Shown here in pieces: positions 33,792-41,903 of a stretch of 64,000 nt of DNA. Positions within the stretch are counted from its first letter, which is position 1, and each line of letters starts with the position of its first letter. The DNA is from Nocardioides lijunqiniae (GTDB taxonomy: Bacteria > Actinomycetota > Actinomycetes > Propionibacteriales > Nocardioidaceae): the NCBI RefSeq assembly GCF_015024225.1, contig NZ_JACJGM010000013.1:60103-124102 (forward strand), read 5' to 3'. Made by a program: the position numbers and the translations under genes. The notes beneath the pieces are model-generated. The model was not told the origin of the DNA. It was given only the letters and a program-made list of their open reading frames with translations, and ran no database searches.

Positions 33792-34267
33792 GCGACCGCA
33801 CGCCGTGGCGCGAGCCCATGCTCGCGGCCCTGGACCAGGCGCGCGCCGCCCTCGCGGCCGACGATGTCCCGATCGGCGCGGTGGTGGTGGCCGCCGACGG
33901 CGCGATCGTCGCGACCGGTCGCAACGTGCGCGAGGCCGAGGGGGACCCCACGGGTCACGCCGAGGTCGTGGCGCTGCGGGCCGCGGCCGCGGCGAGGGGG
34001 GAGTGGCGCCTGGACGGCTGGACGCTCGTCGTCACCCTCGAGCCCTGCACGATGTGCGCAGGGGCCGCCGTGCTCAGCCGGGTCGACCGGGTCGTCTTCG
34101 GCGCCTACGACGACAAGGCCGGCGCGGTCGGCAGTCTCTGGGACGTGGTGCGCGACCGGCGTCTCAACCACCGCCCCGAGGTGGTGGCGGGGGTCCTCGC
34201 CGAGGAGTCGACGACCCTCCTCGAGGACTTCTTCGCCTCCCAGCGTGCCAGGGCTTCACCAGATTGA
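33788..34267 (+). CDS. tadA: tRNA-specific adenosine deaminase
   Basis: 159 residues from the overlapping GTG. Zinc/catalytic motifs are GHAEVVAL (about 56-63, with the His and the proton-shuttling Glu) and EPCTMCAGA (about 84-92, with both Cys ligands). It deaminates the wobble A34 of tRNA-Arg(ACG) to inosine. DKAGAVGSL matches the tRNA-binding loop of TadA rather than free-base deaminases. Confidence 0.93.
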   Translation: MSDRTPWREPMLAALDQARAALAADDVPIGAVVVAADGAIVATGRNVREAEGDPTGHAEVVALRAAAAARGEWRLDGWTLVVTLEPCTMCAGAAVLSRVDRVVFGAYDDKAGAVGSLWDVVRDRRLNHRPEVVAGVLAEESTTLLEDFFASQRARASPD

Positions 34268-34292
34268 GGGGACGCGTTCACCCGAGCGGGGT

Positions 34293-34298
34293 TAGGCT
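34293..34298 (+). promoter_or_regulatory. -10 hexamer TAGGCT, leaderless start
   Basis: TAGGCT ends 7 nt before the GTG at 34306. Confidence 0.45.
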
Positions 34299-34305
34299 TC
34301 TGCTC

Positions 34306-35499
34306 GTGTCGATCCGTGCCGGTCTGGGAGTGCTCGCCACGCTGGCCGCGGCCACCGTGGCGTCGGTCGCTCCTGCCCACGCAGACTCGACCGTGACCGT
34401 CCGCGGGACCGCCTTCCCCGACGCCGGGGCGCAGCTCGGCTTCGTCGGCTGCAGCTCCCTCTTCGACCGCGCGCCGGAGCAGGTCCAGCCCCGCATCGGC
34501 CGCGCGCCCGGGCTCGCTCCCGCCGGCCAGCGCAGCCTCGGCTTCGACCTCGCCGGGGGCAACGCCATGGGCGGGCTCTTCTCGGTCGCCTCCGTCTCCC
34601 GCGCCACCGCCGCCGGCATGACCGTGCACGCGCCGAGCGGTGGCACCGGCGTGGCCTACGCCGGCTACCGCTCGCCCGCCGACGTCGGCACCGACCTGGT
34701 GTGGTTCGGCCGGGCCACGGTCACCGCCGCGACCGGCGTCTGGCAGAACGTCGACGCCACGCTGCTGTCCTACGTCTGGACGAAGTACGACCTCGCCACC
34801 GGCCGGGTCGTGACGCCGGCCTCCACCGCGCCCGCCACCACCGTCCGCGCCTTCGCGGCCGCCAACGGCGGCGACGGCCCCGGGCTCTTCACGGTCGGGT
34901 TCGGCTGCGACGGCCGCCCCTTCAGCATGGACGCGCTGCGCTCCGGCACCCGCGGTGCCGTCACGACGTACGACGTCGAGGGGCTGGCCACCTCCACCCA
35001 GATGCTCGGCGGCCGCACCACCGTCGAGGCCGGCGAGAGCGTCGAGCTCCGGGGCGTCCTGGAGGTCTCCGGCGGCGTCGTCCCGGACGCCACCCTCCTG
35101 CTCGAGGAGCTGCCCGCGGGGGCGGAGCGCTGGACGACGGTCGCCGTCGTGGACGCCGACGACGCCCGCGTGACGGTGACGCCGACGACCCGCACCTCCT
35201 ACCGCTGGCGCTTCGTCGACCGGCCGCTCGCCGAGGCCAGCGAGTCGCTGACCTACGTCGTCGACGTGGCCCCCACGGCGCCCGCCCCGGCGCCGTCCCC
35301 CGCTGCGCCGTCCGCCGACCCGGCCCCGGCCCCGGCGCCCCCGAAGCCGAGCCCCCAGCCGACGCCGAAGCCGCCGAAGCCGCCCAAGCCCTCCCCCTCG
35401 CAGGCGCCCACGCCCGCACCGGTGCCCACGCCGCCCGCCCCTGAGGCGACGCCCGTGACGCCCACGTCGCCCGTGACGGCGCCCCCCACCGACGGCTAG
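34306..35499 (+). CDS. Secreted protein with proline-rich C-terminus, unknown function
   Basis: 397 residues from a GTG. A Sec signal peptide spans about 1-27 (hydrophobic core ATLAAATVASV, cleavage after AHA). The mature globular part (about 28-320) has two cysteines, GCSSL and FGCDG, which may pair, and an Ig-like beta region from about 230. The last 70 or so residues are almost only Pro, Ala, Lys, Ser and Thr, as in wall-spanning stalks; there is no LPXTG or membrane anchor after it. No family recognised. It converges on the LacI gene with a shared CTAG stop. Confidence 0.7.
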   Translation: MSIRAGLGVLATLAAATVASVAPAHADSTVTVRGTAFPDAGAQLGFVGCSSLFDRAPEQVQPRIGRAPGLAPAGQRSLGFDLAGGNAMGGLFSVASVSRATAAGMTVHAPSGGTGVAYAGYRSPADVGTDLVWFGRATVTAATGVWQNVDATLLSYVWTKYDLATGRVVTPASTAPATTVRAFAAANGGDGPGLFTVGFGCDGRPFSMDALRSGTRGAVTTYDVEGLATSTQMLGGRTTVEAGESVELRGVLEVSGGVVPDATLLLEELPAGAERWTTVAVVDADDARVTVTPTTRTSYRWRFVDRPLAEASESLTYVVDVAPTAPAPAPSPAAPSADPAPAPAPPKPSPQPTPKPPKPPKPSPSQAPTPAPVPTPPAPEATPVTPTSPVTAPPTDG

Positions 35500-36518
35500 T
35501 TCTGCGTGGAGCGCCGGGCCACCAGGTCCGGCGTGAAGGTGATCTGCTGGTGCCGGTGCGCCGGGTTGGTCGCCTCGTCGAGCAGGAGCTCCGCCGCGGC
35601 CCGGCCGAGGCTGCCGCGCGGCTGGCGCACCGACGTGAGCGGCACCGCCGCGGCGGCCGCGAAGTCGATGTCGTCGAAGCCGACGATCGCCAGGTCCTCC
35701 GGCACCCGCCGGCCGATCTCGGTCATGTGCTGCAGCAGGCCCAGCGCGACCAGGTCGTTGGCGCAGAAGGCCGCGGTGGGCCGTCGGCGCTCCGACAGGC
35801 CGGCCAGCCGCTCGCCGGCCTCCCGGCCGTCGGCGAAGGTCAGGCCGGGGGTGGTGATGGCGACCAGCCCGTCGTCGGGCAGGCCCGCGTCGCGGAACGC
35901 CTCGCGCGCGCCCTGGTGCCGGTCGCGCACCTGGCCGATGGAGGAGGGCCCGCCGACGAACGCGATCCGGGTGTGTCCGCGCTCCACCAGGTGCTCGACG
36001 GCCAGGCGCCCCCCGGCCACGTCGTCGGCGGCCGCGGAGCAGAAGCTGTCGTCGTCGCGGGTGCGGTCGACGATCACGAGCGGCGTGTGGCGCGCGATCT
36101 CGTCGAGCAGCGACGACGAGGCGTCGACCGGCGTCAGCAGGATGCCCTGCACGCGCTGCTGCTGCAGGTTGCGCAGGTACGCCGCCTCACGTCGCGGGTC
36201 GTTGTCGCTCGTGCACAGGAACAGCGACAGGTCGGAGTCGGCGGTGGCGCGGTCGATGCCGCCCGCGACGTCGGTGAAGAACGGGTTGCTCACGTCGAGC
36301 ATCACGTAGCCGATGACCCGGCTGTGCCCCGCGCGCAGCTGCCGGGCGGACTCGTTGCGCACGAAGCCGAGCTCCTGCATGGCCGCCTGCACCTTGGCCC
36401 GGGTGGCGGGGCTAACCCGGTCCGGCCGGTTGAGCACGTTGGACACGGTGCCGAGGGAGACCCCCGCTGCCGCGGCGACGTCGACGACCGAGGCGTCGCG
36501 CCCCCCTTGCTGCACCAC
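35496..36518 (-). CDS. LacI family transcriptional regulator, probable rhamnose repressor
   Basis: 340 residues from a GTG with AGGGAG upstream. Helix-turn-helix: VVDVAAAAGVSLGTVSNVLN (about 10-29), then the hinge helix RQLRAGHSRVIGYVML. The periplasmic-binding-like sensor domain (about 62-335) would bind the inducer. It is divergent from the rhamnose importer operon and the most likely ligand of the TGAAA-CC-TTTCA sites there and the related site before the rhamnosidase gene. Rhamnose as inducer is inferred from context. Confidence 0.85.
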   Translation of the reverse strand: MVQQGGRDASVVDVAAAAGVSLGTVSNVLNRPDRVSPATRAKVQAAMQELGFVRNESARQLRAGHSRVIGYVMLDVSNPFFTDVAGGIDRATADSDLSLFLCTSDNDPRREAAYLRNLQQQRVQGILLTPVDASSSLLDEIARHTPLVIVDRTRDDDSFCSAAADDVAGGRLAVEHLVERGHTRIAFVGGPSSIGQVRDRHQGAREAFRDAGLPDDGLVAITTPGLTFADGREAGERLAGLSERRRPTAAFCANDLVALGLLQHMTEIGRRVPEDLAIVGFDDIDFAAAAAVPLTSVRQPRGSLGRAAAELLLDEATNPAHRHQQITFTPDLVARRSTQN

Positions 36519-36577
36519 CCGTGGCTCCCTTCCCGTGAGTCGCCGTCACCCTAGCCGCGCTCGCCAGGTAACGAACG

Positions 36578-36589
36578 TGAAACCTTTTC
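36578..36589. promoter_or_regulatory. LacI-type operator 1 of the rhamnose operon
   Basis: TGAAACCTTTTC, one mismatch from the second site at 36644-36655. It lies upstream of the -35 box, between the divergent genes. The two sites are 66 bp apart, about six helical turns, suited to looping. Confidence 0.45.
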
Positions 36590-36600
36590 CCTGGAAGTTC

Positions 36601-36630
36601 TTGACGCCTGTGACGGCAGTCACCTAGCGT
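36601..36630 (+). promoter_or_regulatory. Candidate promoter of the rhamnose operon
   Basis: TTGACG (36601-36606), 18 nt, TAGCGT (36625-36630). The predicted start site near 36637 is just before operator 2. Confidence 0.5.
36609..36624. promoter_or_regulatory. CRP/GlxR-like site in the rhamnose promoter
   Basis: TGTGA-CGGCAG-TCACC, nine of ten consensus positions of TGTGA-N6-TCACA. It lies in the spacer of the proposed promoter; if that promoter is right, binding there would repress. Confidence 0.45.
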
Positions 36631-36643
36631 ACGGGCTCGTAAG

Positions 36644-36655
36644 TGAAACCTTTCA
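36644..36655. promoter_or_regulatory. LacI-type operator 2 of the rhamnose operon
   Basis: TGAAACCTTTCA, perfect TGAAA/TTTCA half-sites with CC in the middle. It is just downstream of the predicted start site. An in-frame GTG at 36643 lies inside it and was rejected as a gene start for that reason. Confidence 0.6.
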
Positions 36656-36672
36656 ATACGTCAGGGGAACCC

Positions 36673-38199
36673 GTGCAGGAGCCCAGCAGCGTGGCACTCG
36701 AGCTCGCCGACGTGCGCAAGTCGTTCGGCGCCGTGGTCGCCCTCCGCTCCGCGAGCCTGTCCGTCAGGGCGGGGTCCATCCACGCGCTCGTGGGTGAGAA
36801 CGGCGCCGGCAAGTCGACCCTCATCAAGATCGTGGCGGGGGTACACCGGCGCGACGCCGGCACCTTCCGCTTCCACGGCGAGGACGTCGACTTCGGCTCG
36901 ACCGCGGAGTCCAAGGCCGCGGGCATCGCGGTCATCTACCAGGAGCCGACGCTCTTCCCCGACCTCTCGGTCACCGAGAACATCTTCATGGGGCGCCAGC
37001 CCCGCGGCCGCGGCCGTCGCATCGACCGTGCCCGCATGCACCGCGAGGCCGGCGAGCTCTTCTCGCGCCTCGGCGTCTCCATCGACCCGCGCCGGCTGGC
37101 GCGCGGCCTGTCCATCGCCGACCAGCAGATCATCGAGATCGCCAAGGCCATCTCGCTCGACGCCAGCCTGCTGATCATGGACGAGCCGACCGCCGCGCTC
37201 AGCGGCGTCGAGGTCGAGCGGCTGTTCGCGGTCGCCCGCAGCCTGCGCGACGAGGGTCGCGCGCTGGTCTTCATCTCCCACCGCTTCGACGAGGTCTTCG
37301 CCCTGTGCGACACCGTCACCGTGATGCGCGACGGCGAGTACGTCGCCACGTGGGACATCGCCGAGACGAACGTCGACGCCCTGGTCGCGCAGATGGTCGG
37401 CCGCGAGGTCGGCGAGCTGTTCCCCAAGGCCCCCGCCGAGATCGGCGACGTGGTGCTCGACGTGCGCGACCTCGGCTCGACCGGCCTCTTCCAGGACGTC
37501 TCCTTCCAGGTCCGGGCCGGCGAGATCGTCGGCCTGGCCGGACTCGTCGGCGCCGGCCGCTCCGAGATCGCCCGCGCCGTCTTCGGCGTCGACCGCTACG
37601 ACACCGGCTCGGTCGAGCTCCTGGGCAAGCGCGTCCCGGCGCGCAGCCCGCGGGCCGCGATCCGCGCCGGGATGGCCTTCGTCCCCGAGGACCGCCGCAA
37701 GCAGGGGCTCATCACCGAGAGCTCGGTGGCCCGCAACGTCGCCGGCGTCATCCGCCGCGGCCTGACCCGAGGCGGCCTGCTCACCGGCCGCGCGGAGAAC
37801 CGCGCCGCCGGCCCCTGGGCCGGTCGGCTCGAGGTCAAGACCAGCGCGCTGGACATGACGGCCTCGACGATGAGCGGCGGCAACCAGCAGAAGGTCGTCA
37901 TCGCCAAGTGGCTGGCGACCGAGCCGCGGCTGCTGATCATCGACGAGCCCACGCGCGGCATCGACGTCGGCACCAAGGCCGAGGTCCACCGCCTGCTCTC
38001 CGACCTCGCCGGTCAGGGTCTCGCGATCCTGATGATCTCCTCCGAGCTCCCGGAGGTCCTCGGCATGGCCGACCGGATCCTGGTGGTCTGCGAGGGCCGC
38101 ATCACCGCCGAGCTCGACCGCGACGAGGCCACGCCCGAGAACGTCATGTTCGCGGCCACCAACTCCGTCACCCACACCGGCACGGAGGTCCCGGCATGA
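36673..38199 (+). CDS. rhaT: Sugar ABC transporter ATP-binding protein (rhamnose type)
   Basis: 508 residues from the GTG at 36673, with AGGGGAAC upstream. Two ABC domains in tandem, as in carbohydrate CUT2 importers: first Walker A GENGAGKSTLIKIVAG (about 39-54) with Walker B LLIMDEPTAALSG (about 170); second domain with signature STMSGGNQQKVVIAKWL (about 398-414) and LLIIDEPTRGIDVG. The second site has no consensus Walker A, GLVGAGRSEIAR instead, as is normal for CUT2 ATPases. It drives uptake with the next two permeases and binding protein. Substrate rhamnose by context. Confidence 0.88.
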   Translation: MQEPSSVALELADVRKSFGAVVALRSASLSVRAGSIHALVGENGAGKSTLIKIVAGVHRRDAGTFRFHGEDVDFGSTAESKAAGIAVIYQEPTLFPDLSVTENIFMGRQPRGRGRRIDRARMHREAGELFSRLGVSIDPRRLARGLSIADQQIIEIAKAISLDASLLIMDEPTAALSGVEVERLFAVARSLRDEGRALVFISHRFDEVFALCDTVTVMRDGEYVATWDIAETNVDALVAQMVGREVGELFPKAPAEIGDVVLDVRDLGSTGLFQDVSFQVRAGEIVGLAGLVGAGRSEIARAVFGVDRYDTGSVELLGKRVPARSPRAAIRAGMAFVPEDRRKQGLITESSVARNVAGVIRRGLTRGGLLTGRAENRAAGPWAGRLEVKTSALDMTASTMSGGNQQKVVIAKWLATEPRLLIIDEPTRGIDVGTKAEVHRLLSDLAGQGLAILMISSELPEVLGMADRILVVCEGRITAELDRDEATPENVMFAATNSVTHTGTEVPA

Positions 38200-39314
38200 G
38201 CGACACCCTGGTCAAGCCCAGCGCCGCCTCCACCGGGAGCCGGCTCGTCAAGGACCTGCTGCGCTCGCGCGAGCTGGCCGTGGCGGTCGTGCTGCTCCTG
38301 CTCATCGCCGTCACCACGGCCAAGAGCGACTCGTTCCTCTTCGCCTCCACCGGCTGGCGCGACCTGCTGCTGACCCCGTCGTCGCTGGTCCTGCTGGCCG
38401 TCGGCCAGACCGCGGTGATCATCACCCGCAACGTCGACCTCTCGGTCGGCTCGACACTCGGGCTGACGGCGTACCTCACCGGGCGCCTGTTCATCGACAC
38501 CAGCCTGCCGATCATCGTCGTGGTGCTCGCCGGCGTGCTGATGGGCGCCGCGCTCGGCCTGGTCAACGGCGTGCTCGTCTCGTGGGGCCGCGTGCCCGCG
38601 CTCGTGATCACGCTCGGCACGATGTACATCTACCGCGGCGCCTTCCTGACCTGGGCCGGCAGCGACCGGATCAACGCCGACGACATGCCCCGCTCCTTCC
38701 GCGACCTCGGCACGGAGTCGATCCTCGGCATCCCGGTGCTCACGATCGTGGCGGCCGTCGTGCTGGGCCTGGTCGGCTACTACCTCCACACCACCCGCGG
38801 TGGCCGCGAGCTCTACGCCATCGGCTCCGACCCCGACGCGGCCCAGCTCTACGGCCTGTCGGTGAGCCGGCGCATCCTCTTCGCCTTCGTCCTCAGCGGC
38901 GCGCTCGCCGGCCTGGCCGGCGTCGTCTCGGCGGCCCGCTTCGGCACGGTCAGCTCCAGCGTCGGCCAGGGCATCGAGCTCGAGGCCGTGGGCGCCGCGG
39001 TCATCGGCGGCGTGGCGATCTTCGGCGGCAGCGGCACCGTGTGGGGCGCCGCCCTGGGCGCCTTCCTGCTCGTCACCATCAACCGGGCCCTGCCGGTCCT
39101 CGGCATCTCCGACTTCTGGCAGCAGGCCGTCGTCGGCGCCCTGATCGTGTGCGCCATCGTCCTGGACCGGGTGCTCGTCAGCCGGCAGGAGCGCGCGCTG
39201 ATCGCGGCCCGGGAGCACGGCCCCGATGCCGGGCGGACCCCCGCGGATCCCGGGCCGGACCCACTCCCGACGGCGCCGCAGGGCCCGACCGACCACGAGG
39301 AGGTCGTGCGATGA
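38196..39314 (+). CDS. rhaP: Sugar ABC transporter permease 1 (rhamnose type)
   Basis: 372 residues, eight to ten membrane helices. The CUT2 permease signature ITRNVDLSVGSTLGLTAYLTG (here its core RNVDLSVGSTLGLTAY, about 76-91) and GIELEAVGAAVIGGVAIFGG (about 260-279) are clear. A Pro-rich tail of about 30 residues is poorly conserved. The ATG overlaps the ATPase stop (ATGA), and the stop overlaps the next permease. Confidence 0.88.
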   Translation: MSDTLVKPSAASTGSRLVKDLLRSRELAVAVVLLLLIAVTTAKSDSFLFASTGWRDLLLTPSSLVLLAVGQTAVIITRNVDLSVGSTLGLTAYLTGRLFIDTSLPIIVVVLAGVLMGAALGLVNGVLVSWGRVPALVITLGTMYIYRGAFLTWAGSDRINADDMPRSFRDLGTESILGIPVLTIVAAVVLGLVGYYLHTTRGGRELYAIGSDPDAAQLYGLSVSRRILFAFVLSGALAGLAGVVSAARFGTVSSSVGQGIELEAVGAAVIGGVAIFGGSGTVWGAALGAFLLVTINRALPVLGISDFWQQAVVGALIVCAIVLDRVLVSRQERALIAAREHGPDAGRTPADPGPDPLPTAPQGPTDHEEVVR

Positions 39315-40396
39315 GCATCCTGACCCCGGACGCCCCCGCGCAGGCCCGCAGCTACTCGGCCTACTCGCGCCCCTTCTGGCAGCGCGTCGTGATGAGCCGC
39401 GAGTTCGTGGTCATCGCGCTGCTGATCGCCGCCATCGTCTACTCGCGTTCGTCGGTCGAGTACTTCGACGGCCCGCAGACGATGTACTACCTGTTCCGCG
39501 ACTCCGCCAGCATCCTGCTCCTCGCGCTGCCGATGACGGCGATCATCATCACCGGGGAGATCGACCTCTCGGTGGCGAGCACGGTCGCGCTGACCAGCGT
39601 CTGCTTCGGCATGCTCCACGTCGACGGCGGCCTCTCGGTCGGGGTCGCCGCGATCCTCGCGATCGGCCTCGGCGCCGTGTGTGGAGCCGTCAACGGCTTC
39701 CTCGTCGCCTACGTCGGGCTGCCCTCGATCGCGGTCACGATCGGCACCATGGCGCTCTTCCGCGGCATCGGGGCCGGCCTGCTCGGCACCGAGTCGCGCA
39801 CCGGCTTCCCCGACTCCTGGACCGACCTGGCCAAGCAGCGCATCGTCGAGGACCAGCCCTACCCGATGATCCTGATCCCGTTCGTCGTGCTGGCGATCGG
39901 CTTCGCGCTGCTGCTGCACTTCTCGCCGTTCGGCCGCGGGGTCTTCGAGATCGGGCTGAACGACGAGGCGGCCACCTTCACCGGGGTCGACGTGGCCCGC
40001 ACCAAGGCTATCCTCTTCGTGCTCGCCGGCACGGTCGCCGGCGTCGTCGGGATCTACACCACCCTGGTCACCGGGGTCGCCCGCGCCGAGAACTCCATGG
40101 GCCTCGAGCTCCAGGTGATCGCCGCGGTCCTGCTCGGCGGGGTCTCCATCTTCGGAGGCCGCGGCGCCCTGCACGGCGTCATCGCCGGCGTGCTCCTGAT
40201 CGGCGTCATCCAGCGGGCCATGCTGCTGAGCGGCGAGACGGTCAACATCATCAACATCGTCATCGGAGTGCTCCTCGTGCTCTCCGTGATGTCCACGAGT
40301 CTTCTCGCGCCTGTCCGCCGTCTGGTGGCCGCGAGCAAGGGGGCGCGCTCCTCGGGCCGCACCTCGGACAGCGCCGGCAAGCGGTCGCTGAGCTGA
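39311..40396 (+). CDS. rhaQ: Sugar ABC transporter permease 2 (rhamnose type)
   Basis: 361 residues, same family as the preceding permease: TGEIDLSVASTVALTSV (about 81-97) and MGLELQVIAAVLLGGVSIFGG-type sequence near 265. The two permeases probably form a heterodimeric channel. It overlaps the upstream stop by ATGA. A strong hairpin lies at once after its stop. Confidence 0.88.
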   Translation: MSILTPDAPAQARSYSAYSRPFWQRVVMSREFVVIALLIAAIVYSRSSVEYFDGPQTMYYLFRDSASILLLALPMTAIIITGEIDLSVASTVALTSVCFGMLHVDGGLSVGVAAILAIGLGAVCGAVNGFLVAYVGLPSIAVTIGTMALFRGIGAGLLGTESRTGFPDSWTDLAKQRIVEDQPYPMILIPFVVLAIGFALLLHFSPFGRGVFEIGLNDEAATFTGVDVARTKAILFVLAGTVAGVVGIYTTLVTGVARAENSMGLELQVIAAVLLGGVSIFGGRGALHGVIAGVLLIGVIQRAMLLSGETVNIINIVIGVLLVLSVMSTSLLAPVRRLVAASKGARSSGRTSDSAGKRSLS

Positions 40397-40416
40397 TTCC
40401 GGCAACGCTGCCGGAA
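40397..40416 (+). terminator. Intercistronic stem-loop before the binding-protein gene
   Basis: TTCCGGCA-ACGC-TGCCGGAA, 8 bp without mismatch, starting one base after the permease stop. No U-tract follows, so it more likely blocks 3' exonuclease or attenuates than fully terminates. Confidence 0.55.
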
Positions 40417-40436
40417 GCAATCGAAAGGTAAGAAGA

Positions 40437-41465
40437 ATGAAGCTCCAGAATCGACGACTCTCGACCCTCGCGGCCGTGACGCTGGTCGCCAGCCTGGCTC
40501 TCACCGCTTGCGGCAGCGACGACGAGGGCGGCTCCGGCGGCTCCGGCGGCGGTGACGGCACGACGGTCACGTTCATCCCGAAGAACCTCGGCAACCCCTA
40601 CTTCGACACCTCCAACGCCGGTGGCGAGAAGGCCGTCGACGAGTTCGGCGGCAGCTACGAGGAGGTCGGCCCCGCCGAGGGCTCGCCCGACGGCCAGGTC
40701 ACCTACATCAACACCGCCACGCAGCAGGGCCGCAACGCCCTGGTCATCTCCGCCAACGACCCCGACGCCCTGTGCGACGCGATCGGCGAGGCGCGCGACG
40801 CCGACATCAAGGTCGTCACCTACGACGCCGACACCAACCCCGACTGCCGCGACCTGTTCATCAACCAGGCCGACTCCGCCGGCATCGCGAAGGTCCAGGT
40901 CGACATGATCGCCGAGCAGATCGGCGACAAGGGCGAGATCGCCTTCCTCTCGGCCGCGGCCAACGCGACCAACCAGAACGAGTGGATCAAGCTCATGGAG
41001 GAGGAGATCGCCGCCAACCACCCCGACATCGAGGTGGTCGACACCGTCTACGGCGACGACGACGACCAGACGTCCTTCGACCGCACCGCCGCGCTCCTGC
41101 AGTCGCACCCCGACCTCAAGGGCATCATCTCCCCGACCACGGTGGGCATCGCGGCCGCCGCTCGCTACCTGTCCACCTCGGACGCCAAGGGCAAGGTCGC
41201 GCTGACCGGTCTGGGCACGCCCAACCAGATGCGTGAGTACGTCACCGACGGCACCGTCACCGAGTTCGCCCTGTGGAACCCCGCCGACCTCGGCTACCTC
41301 GCCGCGTACGCCGCCAAGGCGCTCGTCGACGGCGACATCGAGGGCGAGGGTGACACCTTCGAGGCCGGCGACCTCGGCGAGTACACCGTCGGTCCCGACA
41401 ACAGCGTGCTGCTCGGCGAGCCGTTCCGCTTCAACGCCGACAACATCGACGAGTTCGACTTCTGA
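40437..41465 (+). CDS. rhaS: Rhamnose ABC transporter substrate-binding lipoprotein
   Basis: 342 residues. The lipobox SLALTAC places the lipidated Cys near residue 25; a Gly/Ser/Asp linker follows. The mature part is a type I periplasmic-binding fold: VTFIPKNLGNPYFDTSNAGG (about 44-63), NALVISANDPDALCDAI (about 100), VVTYDADTN, and ISPTTVGIAAAARYL (about 223). PKNLGNPYFD resembles rhamnose-binding RhaS. It delivers sugar to the permeases. An AAAGGTAAGA ribosome site precedes the ATG. Flanked by two hairpins, it may be the most abundant product of the operon. Confidence 0.88.
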   Translation: MKLQNRRLSTLAAVTLVASLALTACGSDDEGGSGGSGGGDGTTVTFIPKNLGNPYFDTSNAGGEKAVDEFGGSYEEVGPAEGSPDGQVTYINTATQQGRNALVISANDPDALCDAIGEARDADIKVVTYDADTNPDCRDLFINQADSAGIAKVQVDMIAEQIGDKGEIAFLSAAANATNQNEWIKLMEEEIAANHPDIEVVDTVYGDDDDQTSFDRTAALLQSHPDLKGIISPTTVGIAAAARYLSTSDAKGKVALTGLGTPNQMREYVTDGTVTEFALWNPADLGYLAAYAAKALVDGDIEGEGDTFEAGDLGEYTVGPDNSVLLGEPFRFNADNIDEFDF

Positions 41466-41481
41466 GCCGTCGTCCCACGCC

Positions 41482-41515
41482 GGGCTGCCGGCCGTCCCCC
41501 CACGGCCGGCAGCCC
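41482..41515 (+). terminator. 14-bp stem-loop after the binding-protein gene
   Basis: GGGCTGCCGGCCGT and ACGGCCGGCAGCCC form a 14-bp perfect stem with a six-C loop. The tail is C-rich, with no U-tract. It may partially terminate, separating transport from catabolic gene levels. Confidence 0.6.
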
Positions 41516-41538
41516 TCCCCCTCTCGGAAAGGCCCGCG

Positions 41539-41901
41539 ATGCAGCGCGTCTGCTTCCAGCTCCAGGTGCGCCCCGACCGCATCGACGACTACCGCGCCGT
41601 GCACGCCGCGGTCTGGCCGGAGATGTGCCAGGCGCTGCACGACACCGGCTGGCACAACTACTCCCTGTTCCTGCGCGGGGACGGCCTGCTGATCGGCTAC
41701 CTCGAGACCCCCGACCTCGCCGCGGCGCAGGCCGGCATGGCCGCCACCGAGGTCAACGCCCGCTGGCAGGCCGACATGGCCGAGTACTTCGTCGACCTCG
41801 ACGGAGTCGGGCCGGACGAGGCGTTCCTGCAGCTGGAGGAGGTCTTCCACCTGGAGGACCAGCTCCCCGCTCCCACCCACACCGCACCCGAAGGCAGCTG
41901 A
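41539..41901 (+). CDS. rhaM: L-rhamnose mutarotase
   Basis: 120 residues, family length about 105. A dimeric alpha-beta barrel: MQRVCFQLQVRPDRIDDYRA, with the conserved YRAVHAAVWPEM (His as catalytic base, about 19-30) and GWHNYSLFLRGDGLLIGYLE (about 37-56). It interconverts alpha and beta anomers so that RhaI gets its substrate. GGAAAGG lies upstream of the ATG. The C-terminus carries a short extra tail. Confidence 0.9.
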   Translation: MQRVCFQLQVRPDRIDDYRAVHAAVWPEMCQALHDTGWHNYSLFLRGDGLLIGYLETPDLAAAQAGMAATEVNARWQADMAEYFVDLDGVGPDEAFLQLEEVFHLEDQLPAPTHTAPEGS

Positions 41902-41903
41902 CC

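Noticed and set aside
34262..34305. Gap after tadA checked for a tRNA gene
   Set aside because: Only 44 nt with no cloverleaf; I saw no tRNA, rRNA or tmRNA anywhere in the window.
36643..36672. GTG at 36643 as start of the rhamnose ATPase
   Set aside because: It lies in the LacI-type operator and adds residues outside the ABC fold; the GTG at 36673 has a good ribosome site.
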